From positions 40,368,432 to 40,432,431 of the forward strand of contig CM064417.1 of the NCBI GenBank assembly GCA_032690845.1: a DNA stretch of 64,000 bases, in the 5' to 3' direction. Source of the DNA: Eleusine coracana subsp. coracana (Eukaryota; Streptophyta; Magnoliopsida; Poales; Poaceae). Made by a program: the position numbers and the translations under genes. Within the stretch, counting starts at the first letter, position 1. Every line of letters starts with the position of its first letter. Below, piece after piece: positions 10,945 to 22,594 of this stretch. The notes beneath the pieces were generated by a model. That model was not told the DNA's origin and did no database searches. It saw nothing but the letters and a program-made list of their open reading frames with translations.

Positions 10945-12406
10945 TGAAGATGCATCTAGGATCCCCTAGTGGGTTTTGGTGTACAATGACAAAAGATTAA
11001 AACTGTGCTAACGTGTTCATGAAGTAAATGTGCAGATTATCAAGAGAAAGTTTAATTACCCTCAACAAAATAAGAAAAGAAAAGAGACTCCTAGTGCTTC
11101 AAGTTTTGCTTTTGATAATTTATTTGAGTCATAGGTATGCCAAACTATTAAGAGGGGTAAAACTTATCTTGCTTTTAAGGGAATTCATGTGCTCAAACCG
11201 ACCAATAAGTTTTGTGAAAGTTTAGCCAACCAAAGCCAAAAAAAACCAGCCTTTCTGTGCCAAACAGAGAGTCACGAAAGTTCCATGAGTCTCCCCACGG
11301 AAGATCTGTCGTTGTCCAACTCAAGTATCTTGCAACCCGAGAGCTACAGAAGTTCCGTGGCCCCTGCCATGGAAGTTCCGTCTCTTCCTGGTTTCTCAGT
11401 ATCGCAACCCGAGAGCTACGGAAGTTCCGTGAGCCCCATCACGGAAGTTCTGTCGACTCTGCCTCAGCTGAAATTCCTCTGTGCAACGGCTCTTTTTGAA
11501 TTGACGGAAGTTCCGTGGGGAACCACGGAAGTTCCGTCAGACCGCAGTAAGGTTAAGTAACGACTAGTTTTTTAGAGAGCTCTATATATAGCTCACCCCT
11601 TGCCCCGTGGGAGGGGTTGGACACTTTGGCATTTCACTCATTCTTCTGCTAAAGCTCTCCCCTCACACTCCTAGACTTGATCTTGAGATTCCAAGCAAAG
11701 TGAGTGAGATCCAACCACAAAAAGATTGCATCCATCCACTCAAAAGCTTGAGCACATCTTTCCCTCCCCAAACTAGATTTGATTTGCTTGTTACTCTTGG
11801 AGACTTGGTCTCCTAGACGGCTAGGCGTCGTCCTTGAGCTCCTAACTTGTTATGGTGAGATGGGGACATTTGTGAAGGTGTGATTCACCTCCGGAGGAAA
11901 ATAAAGAAGTGAAGAAAGAAATCCGAGCATGATCTTTGTGATTGCTTGGCGGGGAAAAGGGTTGAGAGAGACCCGACCACTTTGTGTGGCACCTCAATGA
12001 GGACGTAGGAACTACTTAGTGTGGTTGCCGAACCTCGGATTAATTCCTTGTGTCTCTCTTTAGTTTTCCCGCATTTCATTATTGTGCTTGTGTGTTTCTT
12101 TCATATTATTGTGCTCGATTTACTTATTGTTGTGTCATAAGTTATCTAGCAAAGATCTCTAGTCACTAATTGCATTAGCTTCACCACTATTAAGCACTGT
12201 ATCTCTAACTCATAAGTTATCCACATTTCAATAAGTTTTACAGAAAGATTTGATGAAGTTCTGTCTTTTGATAGAACTTCCATGGTGACAGAAGTTCCGT
12301 CGTTCCTGACAGAAGTTCTGTCATTGTCTATTTGATCAAAGCTTAGTGATTTTTCAGGTTTATTTTTAAATTGCCTATTCAATCCCCCACCCCTAGGCAA
12401 CTTTCA
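10945..12406 (+). repeat. 5' LTR of Sirevirus G
   Basis: Starts TGAAGATGCATCTAGGATCC and ends GGCAACTTTCA. A TATA box (TATATATA near 11583-11590) lies in the expected place. Near-palindromes ACGGAAGTTCCGT occur at 11418-11430, 11504-11516 and 11525-11537, with degenerate copies at about 11274, 11295, 11346, 11368, 11441, 12288 and 12309. Confidence 0.9.
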
Positions 12407-12408
12407 AT

Positions 12409-12421
12409 TGGTATCAGAGGC
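12409..12421 (+). other. Primer-binding site of Sirevirus G (tRNA-iMet type)
   Basis: TGGTATCAGAGGC starts 2 bp after the LTR end, as expected for complementarity to the 3' end of initiator tRNA-Met, the usual Copia primer. One base differs from the common TGGTATCAGAGC. Confidence 0.85.
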
Positions 12422-12460
12422 ATAATCTTCTACAAGGCTTAAAAGCTTGAAATTTAAAGA

Positions 12461-14570
12461 ATGTCAAAGTCGGGGGAAGGTGACAAGCCTCAAGATCTTG
12501 CATTGGCAAGCAAAGGAAGTGATTTGCACACAGCCATGCCATACAACTATGTCGATCTGGCAAACATTCATGATAGTGGAAGTGGAACATTGCCTTATTT
12601 CGAAAGCAAAGATTTTAGTTGGTACAAGCATCGCATGAAGATGTACCTTATGTCAATTGGTCCACCAATTTAGGAAATTGTGGAGAAAGGATATACCTTG
12701 GAGGACAAGGATAATCCTACAACTATAGATCAACTCAATATACATCGCAATGCTCAAGCGCTGTGTGCCATTCTCTCTTCCTTGAATCCCAAGGAATACT
12801 CAAGAGTAGCCGGAATTGAGAATGCCCGGAAAATGTGGAAGAAACTTGTATGTGCTCATGAAGGAGTTGATGTGGTGAAGAAGTCAAGACTCCAAGTTCT
12901 CAAGAACCAATTCAACTTCTTTGTCATGAACAAAGGAGAAGAGCCTCAACATACTCATGATAGGCTCATGGACATTGTCAATGAAACAAGATCTTGTGGA
13001 GACAACATCAAGGATGAAGAAGTCAACTACAAGCTTCTCATGGCTCTTAGGATGTGGAATTCAACACTTTGCACCATTATTAAGGAGAAGGATGGGTTTG
13101 AGAGTCTCACAACCGATGAAGTGATTGGAAGAATCAATGCCCACAAGAGTCGTGATGATGAGGGCAAAAGAGTGAATGTGCTCATTGGTGATGAGAGCTC
13201 AAGCAAGAAGGACATAGCTCTCAAGGCAAATGATGATGAAGATGATGACAATGATGATGAAGAAGAAGACAATGAAGAGTTTGCCTTATTTATCAAAAAG
13301 TTTGGCAAATACATGATCAAGAATGGCTTCACCAAGAGAAGTTTTGATAAGGCAAAAGCTAGGAGAACAAATAGAAGATGCTATGAGTGTCATGAATAAG
13401 AGCACATGATTGCCTATTGTCCAAGGCTAAATGGAAAGGGCAAGAAGAATGAAAAGTACAACAACAAGAACAAGCCCAACAAGAAGCCATACAACAAGGG
13501 GCAAGCTCACATTGGCCAAGAGTATATCCCCGATGATGATGATGAAGATGATGAGGGTGGCATTGCCAACATTGCCATTGGTCCACCTCCGGCCAAGAAG
13601 TCACTCTTCAACAACCTCACCGATGATGAGGATGATGCTCCCCGGTGCTTCATGGCAAAGGAAAGCAAGGTAGCTCCTCACACCGATTTCAATCCCTCTT
13701 ATTGTAGTGATGAAGAGGAGGACTTGGTTCCCTCTATGCAAGAAATGATGAAAATGCTAGGTAAGATCAATAAAGAGATTGACGATCAAGAAAGAATCCT
13801 CCAAAGGCAAGGGGAGCTACTCATTGAAGAAAAAGAAAAGAACCTTGAGCTCACAAAGCAACTTGAGCAAGAAAGGAAAAAAGAACAAGAGCTTGACTAA
13901 GGACATTCCAAAGTTCAATGAGTCAAGTGAATCATGCACCTCAACCAACAAGAAGCTTCAAGAGAGGTATAGCTCATTGCTAGAGGAGAACAAAGCTCTT
14001 GTGAAGTCAATTGAGGATCTCAAGTTGAGTTCACATTCTTTATTGAAAAGATTGGAGTCTTCCCAAGCTTCGACAAGCAAAGGTTGTGGAAGGTGCCACA
14101 ACATTAATGTTGAGATGATTGCCAAGAAAGATGCAATCATTGAAAAGTTATCCAACCAAGTTAAGGAACTTGAGAAGAAGGCTCAAATAGAAACCACAAG
14201 AAAGATTGTTGGTGAGCCAAGAGCCTCTCATGACAAGAGAGGATTAGGGTACAACAAGAATGCACCTAAGAAGGGCTACAACAAGAGACCCAACTTTGTA
14301 CCCGGAGGCAAGGGAAAGCAAGTAGCACAAGAGAAGACAATCAAGCCAAAGAATGCTTCCCAAGTCAACAAGAACAACAAGACCTCTACCATATCCTTTT
14401 ATGATTTTGATGTCTCTTATGTACTAACCCATAATGCTTATGGTAGAGTGGTTGCAAAGTTTGTTGGGCCACATGACAAAAGGTGGAAGCCTTGTGTGTG
14501 GGTGTCCAAAGTACTTGTATCTAGTGTTAAGGGACCTAAAGCAACTTGGGTGCCTAAAACACATGCTTGA
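12461..14570 (+). pseudogene. Gag of Sirevirus G (stops and one frameshift)
   Basis: Starts at ATG 12461. A UBN2/gag-type region (KMWKKLVCAHEGVDVVKKSR, LKNQFNFFVMNKGEEP, DEVIGRINAHKSRDDEGKR) is followed by an acidic DE-rich stretch and a zinc knuckle CYECHE-stop-EHMIAYC near 13378-13420. The C-terminal half has a coiled-coil-like E/K/L region (about 13780-14190) and a basic K/N-rich tail. In-frame stops are TAG at 12671 and TAA at 13397, and the frame changes near 13896. A gag of about 700 residues is long, as usual in Sireviruses. Confidence 0.85.
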
Positions 14571-15026
14571 TGTTCTATGTAGGAATATTCCTCCGGTGGC
14601 TCAACATGGGTGATTGATAGTAGGTTCTCGAATCATATGACCGGAGAGAGATCAATGTTCTCCACACTTGATCATGACAATCTACCAAGTGGAGGCATAT
14701 CATTTGGAAATGACAACAAGGGAAAGGTAATTGGTCGTGATCGGATTGCCATCACCCATGACCTTTCAATTGGTAATGCTTATCTTGTGAATGGTCTAGG
14801 ATACAACTTGATGTCCGTTTCACAACTTTGTGAGATGGGCTATAGTTGTCTCTTTGACGATGATGGCGTGACCATTTTTAGGAAGATGGATTCTTCAATA
14901 GCTTTCAAAGGGTATTTAGAGGACAAGATCTACCTCGTTGATTTTACCAACAAGGAGGGATCTAGCCTAAATGCTTGTTTGGTCGCTAAAGCCACCTTGG
15001 AGCATCACATCCCTCCAAGACCATGA
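14571..15026 (+). pseudogene. Protease and truncated GAG-pre-integrase region of Sirevirus G
   Basis: The Copia protease motif appears as WVIDSRFSNHMTG at about 14607-14645. The catalytic D-S-G triad reads D-S-R (AGG at 14622). LVNGLGYNLMSVSQLCEMGY and FRKMDSSIAFKGYLEDKIYL follow, which is the usual run-up to the integrase zinc finger. After LVAKATLEHHIP the frame shifts, and the HHCC-type GAG-pre-integrase segment expected here is missing. The next recognisable piece is TRPLEMLHMDLFGPV at 15041. Confidence 0.8.
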
Positions 15027-16033
15027 TGACAATGACAAGACCGTTGGAGATGTTACACATGGACCTATTCGGACCGGTCACCTACATAAGCATTGGTGAA
15101 AATAAGTATGGCCTTGTGATTGTTGATGATTATTCACGTTTCACTTGGGTATTCTTTTTGAAGGATAAAAGTGAAACACAAGGTATCCTAAAGAGGTTTT
15201 TTAAGAGAGCACAAAATGAATATAAAGTGAAGATCAAGAAGATAAGGAGTGACAATGGAACCGAGTTAAAGAACACACAAGTCAAAGAATATCTTGATGA
15301 AGAAGGCATCAAGCATGAATTCTCGACTCCATACACTCCACAACAAAATGGAGTAGCCGAAAGGAAGAACCGCACACTCATAGAAATGGCAAGAACAATG
15401 CTTGATGAGTACAAGACACCAGACACCTTTTGGGCCGAAGCCATCAACACCGCGTGCCATGCAACAAATAGATTGTATCTTCACAAGATTTTGAAGAAAA
15501 CACCTTATGAGCTTCTCACCGATAACCTTCCCAATGTCTCATATTTTCGGGTTTTTGGAAGCAAATGCTTTATTCTTAACAAAAAACCAAAATCCTCTAA
15601 GTGTGCTCCCAAGACTCATGAAGGTTTTCTCCTTGGTTATGGAACTAATGTTTATGCATGTCATGTCTTTAACAAAGACACCGGAGTTGTTGAGATAACC
15701 CGGGATGCGCAATTTGATGAATCTAATGGCTCTCAAGAAGAGCAAGTTAATCAAATTGATGTAGGTGATGAGGCTCCTTGTGATGCAATAAGGAACATGG
15801 CAATATGTGAGATCAGACCACAAGACCCAAACACAAGTCAAGATGAACCATCTTCTTCAAGACAAGATGACTCGTCTCCACAAGATCCACAAGATGAACA
15901 AGATCAGGGTAGTAGCCAAGGTCATGGTGATGATCATGATCAAGGAAACAACCAAGGTCAAGCTCAAGATGGTGGAGATAGAGACACTCAAGATGACAAC
16001 AATCAAGAAGAAGAAGAAGATGCATCTAGGTGA
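15023..16033 (+). pseudogene. Integrase core and C-terminal region of Sirevirus G
   Basis: The DDE core is intact in sequence: VDDYSRFTWVFFLKDKSE, then IRSDNGTE, then NGVAERKNRTLIEMARTM. It is followed by YRVFGSK-like FRVFGSKCFILNKK and GFLLGYGTNVYACHVFN, usual in Copia integrases. The end is a Q/D/S-rich spacer (about 15830-16030). The N-terminal zinc finger is deleted (see the preceding segment), so strand transfer by this copy is unlikely. Confidence 0.88.
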
Positions 16034-17701
16034 ATTCACCCACGAGTTTGACAAACCATTCAAAAGTATCACCCTGTTGACAACATTCTTGGTGATATCC
16101 AAAAAGGGGTAATCACTAGATCCCGAATGGCTACATTTTGTCATCATTACTCGTTTGTTTCCTCTATTGAACCTCTTAGGATGGAACAACCACTTCAAGA
16201 CTCGGATTGGGTGATGGCCATGCAAGAAAAGTTGAACAACTTTGAAAGAAACAAGGTGTGGTCATTGGTGGAAAGACCCAAGCAAAATGTTGTAGGCACA
16301 AAATGGGTGTTTCACAACAAGCAAAATGAATATGGTGTGTTGGTGAGAAACAAAGCAAGACTTGTTGCTAAAGGCTACTCACAAGTTGAAGGTTTGGAAT
16401 TTGGTGAAACTTATGCACCCGTAGCTAGGCTTGAGTCAATTCGTATTTTACTTGCCTGTGCTACTCACCATGGTTTTAAGCTTTTTCAAATGGACGTGAA
16501 AAGTGCATTTCTTAATGGCCCCATTCAAGAAGAGGTGTATGTACAACAACCTCCGGGATTTGAAGATCCAAAGAAACCAAACCATGTGTATAAGCTTCAC
16601 AAAGCTCTCTACGGCCTCAAGCAAGCTCCTTGAGCTTGGTATGAACACCTCAAGGGATACTTGATCAACAAAGGCTTCACAATTGGCAAGGTCGATCCTA
16701 CTCTCTTCACAAGAAAAGTTGATAATGATATTTTTGTATGCCAGATATATGTCGATGATATTATATTTGGTTCTACTAATCAATCTTTTTATGATGAGTT
16801 TGCCTAGATTATGATTAGGAAATTTAAGATGTCCATGATGGGGGAGTTGAAGTTCTTTCTAGGTTTTCAAGTCAAGCAACTTGAAGAAGGAATATTGATA
16901 AGTCAAACCAAGTACACTCAGGACATACTCAAGAAGTTTGACATGGGGTACACAAAGCCTAACAAGACTCCCATAAAGATAAATGGACACCTTGAACTAG
17001 ATGTAAACGGTAAGCCCGTGGATCAAAAGGTATATCGATCCATGATTGGCTCCTTGCTTTATCTTTGTGCCTCAAGGTCCGATATCATGCTTAGTGTGGG
17101 CATGTATGCAAGGTTCCAAGTGGCTCCAAAGGAAAGTCACTTAGTGGCTGTCAAAAGAATCTTGAGATATTTAATTCACACACCAAACCTAGGATTGTGG
17201 TATCCAAAGGGCTCCAAGTTCAAGCTAGTCGGTTATTCCGATACCGACTATGCCGGATGTAAGGTGAATAGGAAAAGCACGTTTGGAACTTGCCAATCCT
17301 TGGGCAGGTCCCTTGTGTCATGGTCATCTAAGAAATAAAATTTTGTTGCCCTATCTATGGCCGAAGCAGACTATGTTGTAGCCGGGAGTTGTTGTGCTCA
17401 ACTACTTTGGATGCGACAAACTCTAAAGGACTTTGGGTACACTATGACCAAAGTTCCCCTCCTATGTGATAATGAGAGTGCCATCATGATTGCATATAAC
17501 CCCATTGATCATAATAGGACTAAGCATATAGATATCCGGCACCACTTCTTGAGAGATCATTCCATAAGGAGGGATATTGAGATTAGCTATGTGAGAACTG
17601 ATAAAAAATTAGCCGATATATTTACCAAACCCCTAGATGAGAAGCTGTTTTGTGAGCTTAGAAGTGAGCTGAATATCTTAGATTCATCCAATGTGGAGTA
17701 G
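16034..17701 (+). pseudogene. Reverse transcriptase and RNase H of Sirevirus G (three in-frame stops)
   Basis: RT motifs in order: NVVGTKWVFHNKQNEYG, NKARLVAKGYSQVEGLEFGE, FQMDVKSAFLNG, KALYGLKQAP, the catalytic YVDDIIFGSTN (near 16749), FLGFQVKQLEEGILISQ and YRSMIGSLLYLCASRSDIM. RNase H follows with YSDTDYAGC (17238), MAEADYVVAGSCCAQLLWM, LLCDNESAIMIA and ADIFTKPLDE. The frame is one continuous reading broken by TGA at 16631, TAG at 16805 and TAA at 17336. Confidence 0.9.
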
Positions 17702-18659
17702 AACATTATGCATTGCTTGATGTGTTGTTGCTCTTGCAAAAGAACTTGAAACCAAAATTCTTCAAAATTCATTTATGTCTTTGATTTCAAAAACAAATGA
17801 TGATTTTGATCAATAGATCATATTGTTGGAACTTGTAAATATAGTTGGGAATGTTTGTTTCTTACTATTTACAAGTTTGGAACAAGTATATCTCTTTATA
17901 TTTAACTTGTCCAAAACTTCGTTAGTTAATAGAGACAGTTTTTGTTCCAGACAGAAAACGATGGAACTTTCGTCACTCAATGATGGAACTTCCGTCATCC
18001 TCTGTCAAGGGCACCTAGGGCTCACGGAAGTTCTATGATAACTTCCATGAAATTCAAACCATTTTTGCTCTAGGCTCGAGAGCGATGGAACTTCCGTCAC
18101 CCAATGATGGAACTTCCATCACTCTCAGGTTAAGTGGCCCGAAGCCCTCTTCTTCTCTATCCAACCAGCCATTTCCTCTTTTCTTCTTCTCTCTCCTCTC
18201 CTCAAACACTAAGCGGCGATTTTCGATGATTTGAAGATTCAACCAGCGAAGTTGATCAAAAAGGTGGAGATTTGGCTCTTTCCCCACGGAAGTTCCGCAA
18301 TCTCCATCGATCCTCTTTGTTTTTGACCTAGGTATGAGTCTTTGACCTAAATTTTATTTTTAGGTCAAAAGTTCAAATGACTTCATTTCCTTTGGATAGA
18401 TTGACTCCTCTAGGGCTAGTCTATCATCTGTTAGAAGCATTTGCGATGTTATGGTAAGATCTAGGAGTAGTGTCAATTTTGGTGCAAACTACAAGTGACG
18501 GAAGTTCCGTCAGAACTTCTGTCATGACGCAACTTCCGTGATCTGTCACGGAACTTCCGTCGTCTTCAGTTCAGTGCATTGTTCTTGATCATCTCTTGGA
18601 CTCTTGCCTTGACATTTGACTCATTCCTTGATCAATCTTCATGCTACTGGTAGCTCAAA
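17702..18659 (+). other. Spacer between RNase H and env-like ORF in G, carrying LTR-type palindromes
   Basis: No ORF is credible here. The stretch repeats the LTR-type motif: ACGGAAGTTCCGT at 18498-18510, ACGGAACTTCCGT at 18548-18560, and degenerate copies near 17960, 17982, 18024, 18084, 18106 and 18286. The copies sit immediately upstream of the env-like ATG at 18660. Confidence 0.75.
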
Positions 18660-20270
18660 ATGGTGAGAATTAAGTACGCATCCAATGCTCCGAGCGAGCC
18701 AAGTGATGAAGACTCTTCCTCCTCCTCTCCAAGTGATGAACTAGTGCCCGCCTCTAAGAGGAGAAAGGCTGCTGCGGTTTGAGGACAAGGGTCGAGTGGT
18801 GCATGTCCAGCTGGGAGGATCTCTTCCTCCTAGGAGATCTCAAGATAAGGGCAAGCGGCCAATGAAGGACAAGAGGCCCGCAGAGGAAAAGCCCTCTAAA
18901 TCTTCAAGAGCAGCAAGGGCAGACAATGTGGACATGGTAGAGGGACTTAGAGTCCCTGAACCTGCTTATCCCGAAGGGTACAACTATAAGGACTACAAGA
19001 AAGATCTTAATGCTCTCATTGAAGCAAGTAAGCAAAATCCTACGCTGCTGCAGAACAAGAAGCCACTGACCCTCGGTTCTACACATGGTTTCAGCAAGAC
19101 TACTATATGTCTATGCTCATAGACAAGAACCGAAAGAATCGACTAGCCTCCCACCAATGGATTGATTGGTCCTACATGGAGTTAAAGGAAAATCAAGTGT
19201 TCAATGAGATCATCCAAGTGTCCAAGGATAGAGAAGTTTATGATTTGATGGGATTCAACTATGATTGGAATGAGGAGGTAATTTGCCAATTCTACTCCAC
19301 TCTCTTCCTTGATGGCAAGGGCATTCTGCATTGGAGAACTCAAGGTGTGAAGTATTCTGTCTCGGCAAGTCATTTTGCGAGCTATTTCTTTCAAGGAAGT
19401 GTAGATCGCACTAGAGAGATCATCTCAAATGAGCCTATGATGAAGGAGAAGGGCATGGCTTTCATGTACTATGAGAGGTGTCCAAATGTGTTTGGGACAA
19501 CTAATGGTCTCCACAATTTCTACTTCACACTCAACTGGATGTTGCGAGTTACTATTGCACCTAAGGGTGGGTATGCTACAACTATAGTGGAGTCCTCCAG
19601 GAACCTCCGTGCAAGATTCGCTCTGGATGCCACTCCGTTTTGTGTGATGGACTTCATCACAAATGACATCTACATGTCATCTATTGACACAAGGAGATCT
19701 CTTCCCTATGCTCCCTATCTCATGAGGATGATTGAAGCTGAAACTGGGATTATATTTGAGAAGGAATGCAAGCATGTTCCTCTCCGATCAAGAGTGCAAC
19801 ATGAGCTTCACCCAGTTGATCCAACTCCCCATGGAATGTCTTCCTCCAAGAGAGCAAGTCTCGCCCGTGCTCATGTCGAGATAGCAGCTAAAAGAGGTGC
19901 AGCAGGAAGGGCCTCTTCCTCAGCCCAAGCACCTCAAGATAGACAGCATCGTCCATCTTCTCCGGTTCTCGCCTTTCTTAAAGGCTTCTTCAATACCTGT
20001 TGCTTCAATGCTAAAGAGAACTGGGAGAACAAGAAGAGAATCAAGAAGTAAGTGAGACGCTACAAAAGGGACCAAAGGGCCCAAGGCCATGAGGTGTCTC
20101 CCGATGGCCCTGAGTGTGAGCCCGATGGTGAGCCACCGGTCTTTGAGGACCCTCTTGCAGGCTATGACTGGGATAATTTTTCTGTTGGACCGTCTACCGC
20201 TCCTCCACTGCTGACATGTGAAGATGAAGATCAAGATGAAGATGAGGAATCTGAGGAGGAGGACGAGTGA
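18660..20270 (+). pseudogene. Env-like / plant-transposon-type extra ORF of Sirevirus G (frameshifted)
   Basis: ATG at 18660 opens an S/E-rich head with a basic KRRKAA patch. The frame shifts near 18785 and again near 19110. The conserved core is HQWIDWSYMELKENQVFNEI, VYDLMGFNYDWNEEVICQFY, STLFLDGKGILHW and FTLNWMLRVTIAPKGG (19150-19580), ending with an acidic tail (20150-20270). The matching order is seen in element H (62357-63854). In SIRE1-type elements the ORF after pol is called env-like. I see no clear signal peptide or strong membrane span. The core also resembles the 'putative plant transposon protein' family in plant proteomes (from memory, unverified), so 'env' is only a positional label. 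Confidence 0.7.
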
Positions 20271-20738
20271 TTTCTTTGCTTTACTCTCTCTCTTTCTTCT
20301 TTTTGATGCGTTGATGCCAAAGGGGGAGAGAAAGGCGATGAAAAAGGATGATGATGTGCTGCCTCCTCTCTTGTAATAGGATAGTGATGAACCTATGGAC
20401 AAGTATCTTGACTATTAGCTTTATGTGCTTGAAAACTATTTGTGAACCTTTATTGTAACTCTCTTATGCTTTGTCTGTGGTGCTTGTTTTAATTGCCTAG
20501 TGCCTAGATGTGATGAATGTGCTAGTGTGTTGTTGATCTATTTCTCCTTCACTATGATGCACACTTGAACACCTTTTCTAGGCACCCCACTCTTTGCAAA
20601 ATATAGGGGGAGCTCCTTCACATGTTTTTGTGACTCATGCATATCTTTAGGGGGAGTTTCGCTATATTTGTATCACTTGATTATCTCTTTTTTATCCTTT
20701 TTTATCTATTGTCATCAATCACCAAAAAAAGGGGAGAT
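20271..20738 (+). other. 3' non-coding region and polypurine tracts of Sirevirus G
   Basis: Several purine tracts occur: AAAGGGGGAGAGAAAGG near 20320, TAGGGGGAGCTCC near 20605, TTAGGGGGAGTTTC near 20648, and the terminal AAAAAAAGGGGAGAT ending at 20738 directly before the LTR. The last is the probable primer for plus-strand synthesis. Confidence 0.75.
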
Positions 20739-22226
20739 TGAAGACGCATCTAGGATCCCCTAGTGGGTTTTGGTGTACGATGACAAAATATTAAAACTGT
20801 GCTAACATGTTCATGAAGTAAATGTGTAGATTATCCAGCGAAAGTTTAATTTCCCACTTTTGTAAGAAAGTTCATCCCTCAACAAAAGAAGAAAATAAAA
20901 GAGACTCCTAGTGCTTCAAGTTTAGCTTTTGCTAATTTATTTGAGTCATAGGTATGCCAAACTATTAAGAGGGGTAAAACTTATCCTGCTTTTAAGGAAA
21001 TTCATGTGCTCAAGCCAACCAATAAGTTTTGTGAAAGTTTAGCCAACCAAAGCCAAAAAGAACCAGCCTTTCTGTGCCAAACAGAGAGTCACGGAAGTTC
21101 CGTGAGTCTCCTCAAGGAAGTTTCGTCATTATCTAACTCAAGTATCTTGCAACCCGAGAGGTACGGAAGTTCCATGGCCCCTGTCATGGAAGTTTCGTCT
21201 CTTCCTGGTTTCTCAGTATCGCAACCCGAGAACTACGGAAGTTTCGTGAGCCCCATCACGGAAGTTTCGTCGTCTCTGACTCAGCTGAAATTCCTCTGCG
21301 CAACGGCTCTTTTTGAATTGATAGAAGTTCCATGGGGAACCACGGAAGTTCCATCAGACTGCAGTAAAGTTAAGTAACGGCTAGTTTTTGAGAGAGCTCT
21401 ATATATAGCTCACCCCTTCCCCCGTGGGAGGGGTTGGATACTTTGGCATTTCACTCATTCTTCAGCTAAAGCTCTCCCCTCTCACTCCTAGAGTTGATCT
21501 TGAGATTCCAAGCAAAGTGAGAGAGATCCAACCACAAAAAGATTGAATTCATCCACTCAAAAGCTTGAGCACATCTTTCCCTTCTCAAACAAAATTTGAT
21601 TTGCTTGTTACTCTTGGAGACTTGGTCTCCTAGACGGCTAGGCATCGCCCTTGAGCTCCCAACTTGTTGTGGTGAGACGGGTACGTTTGTGAAGGTGTGA
21701 TTCGCCTCCGGAGGAAAAGAATCAAGTGAAGAAAGAAATCCGAGCACGATCCTTGTGATTGCTTGGCGGGGAAAAGGGTTGAGAGAGACCCGGCCACTTT
21801 GTGTGGCTCCTCAACGAGGACGTAGGAACTACTTAGTGTGGTTGCCGAACCTTGGGTTAATTCCTTGTATCTCTCTTTACTTTTCCTGCATTTGATTATT
21901 GTGCTTGTGTGTTTCTTTCATATTATTATGCTCAATTCACTTATTGTTGTATCATAAGTTATCTAGCAAAGATCTCTAGTCACTAATTGCATTAGCTTCA
22001 CCACTATCAAGTATTGTATCTCTAACTCTTAAGTTATCCGCATTTGAATAAGTTTTAGAGAAAGATTTGGTGAAGTTCAAGATTTTGACAGAACTTCCGT
22101 GGTGACAGAAGTTCCATCGTTCCTGACGGAAGTTGCATCGTTATCGATTTGATCAATGCTTAGTGATTTTTCAGGTTTATTTTTAAACTTCCTATTCACC
22201 CCCCCCCCCCCTCTAGGCAACTTTCA
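20739..22226 (+). repeat. 3' LTR of Sirevirus G
   Basis: 1488 bp, matching 10945-12406 with many substitutions and small indels, including a longer poly-C run near 22199-22212. The palindromes are eroded in parallel positions, for example GGAAGTTTCGT where the 5' LTR has TTCCGT. Most differences from the motif are C-to-T or G-to-A. Confidence 0.9.
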
Positions 22227-22594
22227 CTTATATTGTAAATAAGCAACTCTCTCTAGAAACATGCTTGGAAGCATGTAAGGTATCACAATGCAAAATGCAT
22301 GAATGCAAATGTAAATGCAACAAGTATTCAAATGCATGATGCGATGATAAAACAAAAAGAGAGAAATGCTACAAACCAAAGTGCCAACGACGAGTTGTTC
22401 CCTTCTCGATCTTACTCATAATGAACCAGTCATCAAAGCCTTGGGCACACCATGAACCACCTTCCCAATCTTAACTCATGTCCATTGCTAAAGTTGACCT
22501 ACAAGCAAAGAGAAACAAGCACAGAACAAAGACACAAACAACAAACAAACAAACAAGGCTATACATATTTACAAGAGACAAGCTTTAGGGTTAC

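Larger units (their letters stand above)
10945..22226 (+). mobile_element. Sirevirus-type Copia retrotransposon G with env-like ORF (plus strand)
   Basis: An 11.3-kb element nested in F. LTRs are 10945-12406 (1462 bp) and 20739-22226 (1488 bp). The primer site TGGTATCAGAGGC is 12409-12421 and the PPT AAAAAAAGGGGAGAT ends at 20738. Flanks cttac (10940-10944) and cttat (22227-22231) are a target duplication with one mismatch. Order: long gag, protease-like, integrase core, RT, RNase H, a spacer with palindromes, then an env-like ORF. Gag length, PPT clusters, LTR palindromes and the extra ORF all point to Sirevirus. Stops, frameshifts and an integrase deletion make it non-functional. Confidence 0.92.

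Noticed and set aside
11028..11816. ORFs of 65-123 codons in the G LTRs (11189-11560 and 21006-21377)
   Set aside because: The same reading occurs in both LTRs only because they are LTR copies. The SSV/EVPS repeats come from the palindrome array, not from a protein.
13027..13604. Minus-strand S-rich and H-rich ORFs over G gag
   Set aside because: Antisense of GAT/GAA-rich acidic codons, which gives S/L/H-rich artefacts.
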